Below, piece by piece: positions 1-5,192 of a stretch of 5,192 nucleotides of DNA (its first letter is position 1; each line of letters begins with the position of its first letter). The stretch is from the NCBI GenBank assembly GCA_002401545.1, contig NVTJ01000045.1:1-5192 (forward strand), given 5' to 3'. Under the pieces are notes generated by a model. The model ran no database searches and was not told where the DNA came from. It worked only from the letters and a program-made list of their open reading frames with translations. Source of the stretch: Alphaproteobacteria bacterium (GTDB lineage Bacteria; Pseudomonadota; Alphaproteobacteria; Sphingomonadales; Emcibacteraceae). The translations under genes were made by a program, and so were the position numbers.

Positions 1-1
1 C

Positions 2-754
2 AAGATAATCCGGTCCCGCAAACAGATTGCGCAGGGGGACGATAAATATTGTTTTCTGATCATGCAGATGCAGGGCCGGGCGGTATTGTCACAGCGAAAT
101 AATGAAGCTTTTCTTGAGCCGGGCGATATGGCTTTAATTGATTCCGGTTACCCTTCCGAATTCACTTATGACGGATTTATGAGACAGATTTCACTACATA
201 TTCCGCGGGAAACGCTGGAATCCTGTCTGCCGTACCGACGGATAGAGGCCGCCAGAACAATTTCAGGTGTATCGGGCATGGGGGCTGTCATCAGGGATTT
301 TCTGGCCTCCACCTATAATGAGGCCGCCGGCATTGGCGAACAGGATTACCCTGCAGTTCGCGAAGCGCTGCTTAATTTCCTCAGCGCGACGCTTCGGGGC
401 TATGAGCCGGAGAGGGTATTGGGCCTGAAAGGTCAGCAACTTATTCATATCCGAAAAATAATCGAACAGAATTTGACCGACCCCGGCCTGTCGCCTGTTA
501 TGGTGGCTAAAATGAGCGGTATTTCCACCCGTCAACTGCACCGCCTGTTCAAGGGCGACGGCGTATCATTTGGCGCCTGGGTGCGCAAGCGCCGCCTGTG
601 TGAAGCCCGGCGGCAACTGGCCAACAAACATTTTTCGGACCATAGCATTATCCAGATTGCCTTTCATTGGGGCTTTAATGATGCGGCCCATTTCAGCCGC
701 AGCTTTCGCCAGGAATTTGGCCTCTCACCCCGGCAATATAGAATAGCTTTATAA
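2..754 (+). CDS. AraC-family transcriptional regulator, 5' truncated by window edge (QhpR-like by context)
   Basis: The reading frame is open from base 2, the first complete codon, to a TAA stop at 752-754, so 250 residues are visible and the true start lies upstream. The ATG at 62 is internal: the residues encoded before it (RSRKQIAQGDDKYCFLIMQM) continue directly into GRAVLSQ and then EPGDMALIDSGYP, the pattern of the AraC-binding-like N-terminal sensory domain (about nt 2-400). The C-terminal part is a typical AraC/XylS DNA-binding domain with two helix-turn-helix units: VAKMSGISTRQLHRLF (about nt 503-550), then IIQIAFHWGFNDAAHFSRSF (about nt 647-706), ending in the family motif LSPRQYR. 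Relatives are usually 300-330 residues, so roughly 50-80 are missing. Position next to qhp genes suggests it corresponds to QhpR, the AraC-type activator of the Paracoccus qhp operon. This is inference from context, because the sensory domain does not reveal its ligand. It is followed by 145 bp of non-coding DNA with no clear terminator. Confidence 0.93.
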   Translation, partial: KIIRSRKQIAQGDDKYCFLIMQMQGRAVLSQRNNEAFLEPGDMALIDSGYPSEFTYDGFMRQISLHIPRETLESCLPYRRIEAARTISGVSGMGAVIRDFLASTYNEAAGIGEQDYPAVREALLNFLSATLRGYEPERVLGLKGQQLIHIRKIIEQNLTDPGLSPVMVAKMSGISTRQLHRLFKGDGVSFGAWVRKRRLCEARRQLANKHFSDHSIIQIAFHWGFNDAAHFSRSFRQEFGLSPRQYRIAL

Positions 755-838
755 AATATCATGGACTAATTCATTGTTTGTCGCCCTGCGGCATCTTCAT
801 GGGCGCGCTCAGGCAAGAGAGGACGGCCTGTGTGGTGC

Positions 839-884
839 TAATATATAAAAATATTATAATATATAAAAAATATTTTAACCCCAA
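839..884 (+). promoter_or_regulatory. AT-rich promoter/operator region upstream of the receptor gene
   Basis: This block is almost purely A/T in a window of roughly balanced composition. It contains a perfect TATAAT at 855-860, inside a 12-bp perfect palindrome (851-862). The element ATATATAAAAA occurs twice, at 841-851 and 859-869, exactly 18 bp apart, and a second short palindrome (AAAATATTTT) lies at 867-876. No good -35 hexamer is seen 16-18 bp upstream of TATAAT (GTGGTG at 832-837 is the best placed), which would fit a promoter needing an activator such as the upstream AraC-type protein. The direct repeat could be the operator, but low-complexity AT sequence gives such matches easily. 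The rest of the 755-899 gap shows nothing I can name. Confidence 0.5.
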
Positions 885-888
885 TATT

Positions 889-896
889 AGGAGAGG
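889..896 (+). promoter_or_regulatory. Strong ribosome binding site of the receptor gene
   Basis: AGGAGAGG lies directly before the ATG at 900, with six bases between AGGAG and the start codon. This near-consensus Shine-Dalgarno decides the start of the receptor gene against the in-frame ATG at 942, and suggests high translation compared with the weak site of the following gene. Confidence 0.8.
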
Positions 897-899
897 ATC

Positions 900-3158
900 A
901 TGCGGGAAGAAAGAAACATTTATACTCTGGGCAGGTTATTAATGACGACGGCTTTGTCAGGTGTCACCGGTTTGCTATTCAGTACCATCGGCCAGTCTGC
1001 GGAACCTATTTTTGAGGAAATTATCATAACCGCCCAAAAAAGAGATCAAAACTTACAGGATGTGCCTATTTCGGTGACGGCTTTTTCCGGGGCGGCGATG
1101 AAAGCATTAAATCTGGTCAATAGTGTGGATATTGCAGGCCAGACACCGGGCCTGAATATCGGAACGCCAGTGGGAGAAGGCAATAATGCTTCCATCACAC
1201 TGCGTGGTGTCGGCCTGAATGATTTTAATGACAATAACGAGGCGCCCGTAGCGGTTTATATAGATGAAGTTTATCAGGGGGCGCTGGCGGGCCAGACATT
1301 CCAGTTGTTTGATATGGAGCGTGTCGAAGTATTGCGCGGACCGCAGGGGACACTTTATGGTCGGAATTCCACCGGGGGTCTGGTGCATTTCGTTACCAGA
1401 AAGCCCTCAGAAGAAACGGAACTATACGGCGATATCACATACGGCAGTAACAATCAGGTCAAGTTCGAGGGGGCTGTTGGGGGGGCATTGGGGGAAAAGG
1501 TTCAGGGCCGCCTTTCCTTTGCGACCAATCATTATGATGGTTATGTGAAGAACCGGGCTGGGCCTGATCATAATGAAGCAGAGAATTACGCCCTCAGAGC
1601 GCAGCTGAATTTTGATATGACCGATAAGCTTTCAGCTCTGGTGAGCGTTAACTGGGCGAAAAGCGATGTGATTTCTCCGGCATATCAGCATCAGGCAACT
1701 GGCCTGGACGCAGGGGGTGTGCCATGTGACCCCAGCACAGAAGCAGGGCTTGCCGGCTGTGCCACCGATTTTTTCGGTTACGCGGATAATGATGGCGATA
1801 ATTTTGCCGGGGCTTATGATACGGATGGTTTCCTGAAACTGAAAACTTACGGCGGTTCGCTGAAGCTTTCCGCCGAGATAAGTGAGGGTATTGATCTGGT
1901 TTCCATTTCAGCTTTTGGCAAGGTTGAAAAGGATCATCAGGAAGATACCGATATGAGCCCGGTTGGTTTCTTTAAAGTAAGCCCGATATTCAGGACCAGG
2001 ACAAAACAATTCACACAGGAAGTCCGGTTATCCGGCGGTTCCGATAATATGAAATGGGTTACCGGGGCATATTATTTTTATCAGAATGTTGATGCGGAAC
2101 AGGATTTGATCTTTGGCGATTTTGCCCCAGGCTTCTTTCTTGATACAAAAGTTGATCAGATTACCAATAGTTTGGGTTTCTTTGCCCAGACCGAATATGA
2201 TGTGAGCGACCAACTGACTTTCGTCCTTGGCGGGCGCTGGACCAAGGATAAAAAGGATTATCATTATACTCAGGTCGACAAGCTGGGGGGTGTTGCCGGG
2301 GTGCCTCCGGGAACGGTGTTGCTGGACTTCAGTGAGGATAGTTTTGGTGACCTTGCCAAAATTGATACTGGTGTATTTTCCGGCAAAGCAGGCCTGAACT
2401 GGACCCCTAATGAGGATACGCTTGTTTTTGTCAGCGTTTCCCGTGGCTTTAAAAGTGGCGGTTTCAATTCCGGCTTTTCGAGTGCCGGCCCTGATGAAAT
2501 CAAATATGATGAGGAAAAGATCACATCTTATGAAATTGGCCTGAAGGCTTCCTTCGCTGACAATCGGTTGAGGTTTAATGCCACGGCCTTCTATTATGAC
2601 TATAAGGATCTTCAGGCTTTGACTTTCAAGGGGACTTCTTCGTTTATCACCAATGCATCTGATGCCACCATCAAGGGTTTTGAACTTGAACTTCAGGGCA
2701 ATCCGCTTGACGGGCTTGATATTAACTTTGGTATGAGCATTCTGGATACCAACGCGGATGGTATTGCCATTCCCGATGGCGCGGGTGGGATTGAAGTTCT
2801 TGCGGACCGGAAACTGGTCTTGGCACCGGAATTCTCTGCCAATGGTTTGATTCGCTATGGCTTTGAAATTGGCAATGGCGGTGAATTGTCGGCTCAGGTG
2901 GATTTTAACTATCAGGGCGAGCATTTCTTCGACATCAAGAATCAGTTTGTTTCCCAGGAAGATGGTTATTGGGTCTGGAATGCACGGCTGGCGTATCAGC
3001 TCCCGGACAATAATATGGAATTATCTGTCTTTGTCAAAAATTTCACCAAATCAAACTACAAGGTATATACGTTTGATTTCACCGGTGATTTTGGATTTAA
3101 CCAGCAATTCTATGGTCCTCCACGTTGGTTTGGTGTAAGATTTAGCATTTCTAACTAA
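900..3158 (+). CDS. TonB-dependent outer-membrane receptor
   Basis: This is a complete 752-residue TonB-dependent receptor, a 22-stranded outer-membrane barrel with an N-terminal plug that imports a ligand using TonB/ExbBD energy. An N-terminal signal peptide covers about residues 1-34 (Arg-rich start, hydrophobic stretch, predicted cleavage after QSA). It is followed by a TonB-box-like EEIIITA (39-45), then the plug domain (about 47-170) with DVPISVTAFSG, ITLRGVG and the hallmark RVEVLRGPQGTLYGRNSTGG (141-160). The remainder is barrel, ending in RWFGVRFSISN; the last residue is Asn rather than the usual Phe/Tyr/Trp of the barrel-assembly signal. A probable extracellular loop carries two cysteines (C276, C287) and an Asp/Asn-rich stretch, DNDGDNF. 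The length is normal for the iron-complex/xenobiotic receptor group common in sphingomonads and marine proteobacteria. Such receptors are often annotated as siderophore transporters, but the ligand cannot be read from sequence. Its place between the regulator and qhpA suggests a ligand linked to amine metabolism (inference). Confidence 0.95.
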   Translation: MREERNIYTLGRLLMTTALSGVTGLLFSTIGQSAEPIFEEIIITAQKRDQNLQDVPISVTAFSGAAMKALNLVNSVDIAGQTPGLNIGTPVGEGNNASITLRGVGLNDFNDNNEAPVAVYIDEVYQGALAGQTFQLFDMERVEVLRGPQGTLYGRNSTGGLVHFVTRKPSEETELYGDITYGSNNQVKFEGAVGGALGEKVQGRLSFATNHYDGYVKNRAGPDHNEAENYALRAQLNFDMTDKLSALVSVNWAKSDVISPAYQHQATGLDAGGVPCDPSTEAGLAGCATDFFGYADNDGDNFAGAYDTDGFLKLKTYGGSLKLSAEISEGIDLVSISAFGKVEKDHQEDTDMSPVGFFKVSPIFRTRTKQFTQEVRLSGGSDNMKWVTGAYYFYQNVDAEQDLIFGDFAPGFFLDTKVDQITNSLGFFAQTEYDVSDQLTFVLGGRWTKDKKDYHYTQVDKLGGVAGVPPGTVLLDFSEDSFGDLAKIDTGVFSGKAGLNWTPNEDTLVFVSVSRGFKSGGFNSGFSSAGPDEIKYDEEKITSYEIGLKASFADNRLRFNATAFYYDYKDLQALTFKGTSSFITNASDATIKGFELELQGNPLDGLDINFGMSILDTNADGIAIPDGAGGIEVLADRKLVLAPEFSANGLIRYGFEIGNGGELSAQVDFNYQGEHFFDIKNQFVSQEDGYWVWNARLAYQLPDNNMELSVFVKNFTKSNYKVYTFDFTGDFGFNQQFYGPPRWFGVRFSISN

Positions 3159-3173
3159 CCGTCACGCAAGATA

Positions 3174-3204
3174 GTCATGGTCGGCGGGTGCCGCCGACCA
3201 TGAC
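3174..3204 (+). terminator. Perfect 14-bp stem-loop between receptor gene and qhpA (attenuator, mRNA-stability element or terminator)
   Basis: GTCATGGTCGGCGG (3174-3187) and CCGCCGACCATGAC (3191-3204) are exact reverse complements around a GTG loop; opening the top pair would give a 5-base loop. It begins 15 bases after the receptor stop codon. The stem is GC-rich at the loop end and would be very stable in RNA. It is followed by CTCTAAAAGG, so the U tract of a classical intrinsic terminator is missing on this strand, and the other strand also lacks one. It may allow partial read-through, protect the receptor mRNA 3' end, or uncouple receptor and enzyme levels. The rest of the 3159-3264 gap shows no convincing promoter, so qhpA is probably transcribed at least partly by read-through. 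Confidence 0.6.
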
Positions 3205-3264
3205 CTCTAAAAGGAAAAATCTGAAACAGGACTAAACTTAGGTTACCCTCGATTGGGAAAAGAC

Positions 3265-4866
3265 ATGAGAATATACCAGCCCGTTCTTTCTATCATCATT
3301 CTCTCGATTACAGTTCTGATGTCTTCCTGTTCAGAGCAGCAAGCGGATGTTTCCAATGTGTCTGAGACGGAAATGCGGGCGGGACAGATGTTGCTTTCCG
3401 ACAATTGTTCCGGCTGTCATATGGCGTCTGAGGATGGCACCTTCAGCCGTATCAGCCATATGCGTAAAACCCCCGAAGGCTGGGACATGAATATCGCCCG
3501 CATGATGATTTTTCACGGGCTTGAGATTGAACCGGATGATCGCAGGGCTTTGGTGAAATTCCTGTCCGACACTCAGGGGCTGGCCCCGTCCGAAACCGCC
3601 GCCTACCGGGACGTTCTGGAGCGAAAACATAATATTATCGAACAGGATGTTGACCCGGACCTTGCCGCCATGTGCGCGCGCTGTCACAGCTTTGCCCGCG
3701 TCGCCCTGCAACGGCGGGACAGACAAGAATGGCAGAATCTGGTTCATATGCACCTTGGTCAATGGGCGTCCATCGAATATCAGATGCTGGCGCGCGAGCG
3801 GGATTGGCGGGCGGATGCTTTGGGACCGGTGTCAGAAAAACTGGGCCGGATGTTTCCTCTGAAAACCACTGATTGGTCTGACTGGCAGGCCACGGAATGG
3901 AAAGACATGTCAGGCGAGTGGCGCATGGTTGGCCATTTGTCAGGGCAGGGTGATATGGAGGGCATGATGCAGGTGACGGCTCTGGGGAGTGATAAATACC
4001 AAACGGAATTTATGCTCAATGAAAATAATGCAATATTGAAGGGCACCGGTAAATCTATTGTTCATAGCGGTTATGAATGGCGCGGAACGGCGATTTTCGC
4101 GGATGAGAAAGTTCGTCAGATATGGGCGGCATCACCGGATGGAAACCGTATGACGGGCCGTTTCTTCAGGCAGGGTCATCCTGAGGAGGGTATGGAAATC
4201 ACTGCCTGGCGCAAAATACCGCGAAGTCATGGCATTATGAGCATCATACCTTCGGCCCTCAGGGTGGGTGTCCCGACAGAAATAACCATAAGCGGGGTAA
4301 ATTTGTCTGGCGCGGTTGCGATTGCCGGGGCGGTGGTGACGGTGAAAGAAGCCTCCACGGACCGAATTATCCTCATGGCAACTGCCGAGGATACCACGGC
4401 AGGACAGGCGAAAGTCACCGTTGGTGAAGACACTTCGGCATTGGCCGTCTACGCCCAAGTGGATTACCTGAAAATCATTCCGGAATATGGCATATCCCGT
4501 GTGGGCGGGGGACCCCTTGCCAAGGTTAAAGCACAATTTGAAGCGGTGGGGTATTCTTTTGGACCGGATGGTTTGCGCGATACGGGTGATGACGTGCGGC
4601 TTGGCATGGTTCCGGTTACCTGGGCGACAGATAATTACAATGCGGCCGCAGCGGCAATGGAGGACGCGAAATATGCCGGGGAGATAACTCAAAAGGGAAC
4701 CTTCATTCCGGCGGCGGGCGGTCCTAATCCCTGCCGGAAATATAGCACCAATAATGCCGGTGACCTGAAGGTTATCGCCACCTATACCGATGGCAACAGG
4801 ACATTAACCGCGCAGGCCCATTTGATTGCCACCGTGCAACGCTGGAATAATCCGCCCATTATGTAA
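3265..4866 (+). CDS. qhpA: Quinohemoprotein amine dehydrogenase alpha subunit (dihaem cytochrome c, predicted lipoprotein)
   Basis: This 533-residue protein is the electron-transfer subunit of the periplasmic amine dehydrogenase that oxidises primary amines to aldehyde and ammonia. It passes electrons from the CTQ cofactor of the gamma subunit through two c-type haems to external acceptors. Domain I (about 35-180) holds both haem motifs, CSGCH (48-52) and CARCH (137-141); the second is embedded in the family pattern CARCHSFARVALQRRD, then MHLGQW and EYQ. Domain II begins near SGEWRMVGHLSGQGD (216-230). Domain III begins near IIPSALRVGVP (327) and looks Ig/IPT-like. Domain IV runs from about 400 (YLKIIPEYGISRVGGGP) to the end, with VPVTWATDN and GTFIPAAGGPNP. 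The N-terminus is a hydrophobic signal ending in VLMSSC, with a lipobox cysteine at residue 22 followed by Ser. I chose the ATG at 3265, with GGGA six to seven bases upstream; an in-frame TTG at 3253 would add four residues (MGKD). The ribosome site is weak either way. The total length suits the family. Confidence 0.94.
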   Translation: MRIYQPVLSIIILSITVLMSSCSEQQADVSNVSETEMRAGQMLLSDNCSGCHMASEDGTFSRISHMRKTPEGWDMNIARMMIFHGLEIEPDDRRALVKFLSDTQGLAPSETAAYRDVLERKHNIIEQDVDPDLAAMCARCHSFARVALQRRDRQEWQNLVHMHLGQWASIEYQMLARERDWRADALGPVSEKLGRMFPLKTTDWSDWQATEWKDMSGEWRMVGHLSGQGDMEGMMQVTALGSDKYQTEFMLNENNAILKGTGKSIVHSGYEWRGTAIFADEKVRQIWAASPDGNRMTGRFFRQGHPEEGMEITAWRKIPRSHGIMSIIPSALRVGVPTEITISGVNLSGAVAIAGAVVTVKEASTDRIILMATAEDTTAGQAKVTVGEDTSALAVYAQVDYLKIIPEYGISRVGGGPLAKVKAQFEAVGYSFGPDGLRDTGDDVRLGMVPVTWATDNYNAAAAAMEDAKYAGEITQKGTFIPAAGGPNPCRKYSTNNAGDLKVIATYTDGNRTLTAQAHLIATVQRWNNPPIM

Positions 4867-4882
4867 GCAGGATACGAGAGCC

Positions 4883-5191
4883 ATGAAACATTTAAAACCG
4901 CTGAATAAAAAAGCCCGTCAGCTTGCTACGGTAACTGATAAACAGGAAGTTTTCGCCATGCAGACGGTTGTCGGCTGCACCACTTCCACTGACCCCGGGT
5001 GGGAAGTGGATCCGTTCGGAGGGGTGGCGTCTCTCTGTCAGCCTATGGAGGCGGATTTATATGGCTGTTCAGACCCCTGTTGGTGGCCGGCCTCGGTCCC
5101 CGATACGGTTAATACCTATCCTGACTGGTCCGACCTGAAGGACACCCGCAAAAACTGGCGCCAGCTGCAAGCTGTTTTCCCCGAGGATTGA
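4883..5191 (+). CDS. qhpC: Quinohemoprotein amine dehydrogenase gamma subunit precursor (CTQ-bearing crosslinked peptide)
   Basis: This complete 102-residue precursor is the small catalytic subunit carrying the cysteine tryptophylquinone cofactor. Aligning VGCTTSTDPGWEVD with the Paracoccus protein places its mature Cys7 at residue 32, an offset of 25. Every crosslink residue is then present: C32-E41, C52-D58 and C66-D74 for the thioether bridges (mature 7-16, 27-33, 41-49) and C62-W68 for CTQ (mature 37-43, within YGCSDPCWWP). The first 25 residues (MKHLKPLNKKAR onward, ending VFA) form a lysine-rich leader with no hydrophobic core, so this is not a Sec signal. In the known system the leader guides the radical SAM enzyme QhpD, QhpG dihydroxylates the Trp, QhpF is implicated in export and QhpE removes the leader. 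The ATG at 4883 is preferred over one at 4826 inside qhpA; AGGA (4869-4872) or GAGAG (4876-4880) may serve as ribosome site. It starts 16 bp after qhpA, clearly in the same operon. The stop is TGA at 5189-5191. Confidence 0.96.
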   Translation: MKHLKPLNKKARQLATVTDKQEVFAMQTVVGCTTSTDPGWEVDPFGGVASLCQPMEADLYGCSDPCWWPASVPDTVNTYPDWSDLKDTRKNWRQLQAVFPED

Positions 5192-5192
5192 T

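Noticed and set aside
62..64. ATG at 62 as the real start of the AraC-family regulator
   Set aside because: The frame is open to the window edge and the preceding codons encode conserved AraC-binding-like domain sequence, so the gene is cut by the window.
755..838. Possible terminator or small RNA after the regulator gene
   Set aside because: I found no stable inverted repeat followed by a T run and no coding frame with a ribosome site.
2028..2924. A 298-residue open frame on the - strand inside the receptor gene
   Set aside because: It is antisense to a well-supported TonB-dependent receptor, shows no recognisable domain and no ribosome site, and is explained by codon bias of the sense gene.
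3253..3264. TTG at 3253 as start of qhpA
   Set aside because: Possible but less likely: the ATG four codons later gives a standard lipoprotein signal and has GGGA at workable spacing. It cannot be excluded from sequence alone.
4132..4692. A 186-residue open frame on the - strand inside qhpA
   Set aside because: It is antisense to conserved domains II-IV of QhpA, has a composition rich in Arg, His and Cys typical of a shadow frame, and no family resemblance.
4826..4882. Upstream in-frame ATG at 4826 as start of the gamma subunit
   Set aside because: It would overlap the end of qhpA by 41 bases and add 19 residues before the typical MKxLKxLNKKA leader; the ATG at 4883 gives the expected short leader.
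1..5192. Mobile elements, CRISPR arrays, tRNA or rRNA genes
   Set aside because: No repeat-spacer pattern, transposase-like protein, terminal inverted repeats or RNA-gene motifs were seen.

Overview
The window looks like the 5' part of a gene cluster for periplasmic oxidation of primary amines by quinohemoprotein amine dehydrogenase (QHNDH, the Qhp system). The host is probably a Gram-negative proteobacterium. A TonB-dependent outer-membrane receptor, a predicted lipoprotein dihaem cytochrome subunit, moderate GC content and the style of the receptor (EEIIITAQKR TonB box, RVEVLRGPQGTLYGRNSTGG plug motif) suggest a marine or sphingomonad-like alphaproteobacterium. The taxonomic placement is only an inference.

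All recognised genes lie on the + strand. From left to right they are: (i) the C-terminal three quarters or so of an AraC-family regulator, running off the left edge (2-754); (ii) a 145-bp intergenic region with an extremely AT-rich block containing a perfect TATAAT, the most likely promoter/operator of the downstream genes (839-884); (iii) a complete 752-aa TonB-dependent receptor with a strong Shine-Dalgarno (900-3158); (iv) a 106-bp gap with a perfect 14-bp stem-loop lacking a U tract (3174-3204); (v) the QHNDH alpha subunit QhpA, with two CXXCH haem motifs and a predicted lipoprotein signal (3265-4866); (vi) the complete QHNDH gamma subunit QhpC (4883-5191), starting 16 bp after qhpA. QhpC keeps every residue used for the three Cys-to-Asp/Glu thioether bridges and for the cysteine tryptophylquinone (CTQ) cofactor. 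The window ends one base after the qhpC stop codon.

Inferred teamwork: the regulator senses an amine or related signal and activates the receptor-qhp transcription unit. The receptor imports a substrate or needed nutrient across the outer membrane. QhpC is crosslinked in the cytoplasm, exported, trimmed and assembled with QhpA and the beta subunit QhpB, and electrons from amine oxidation leave through the two c-type haems of QhpA. QhpB and the maturation proteins QhpD (radical SAM), QhpE (protease), QhpF (transporter) and QhpG (monooxygenase) are not in the window and must lie outside it if the system works.

The main departures from the textbook qhp locus are that qhpD is not between qhpA and qhpC, that a TonB-dependent receptor sits between regulator and enzyme genes, and that QhpA looks like a lipoprotein. 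The enzyme family itself is known; the arrangement is the interesting part.
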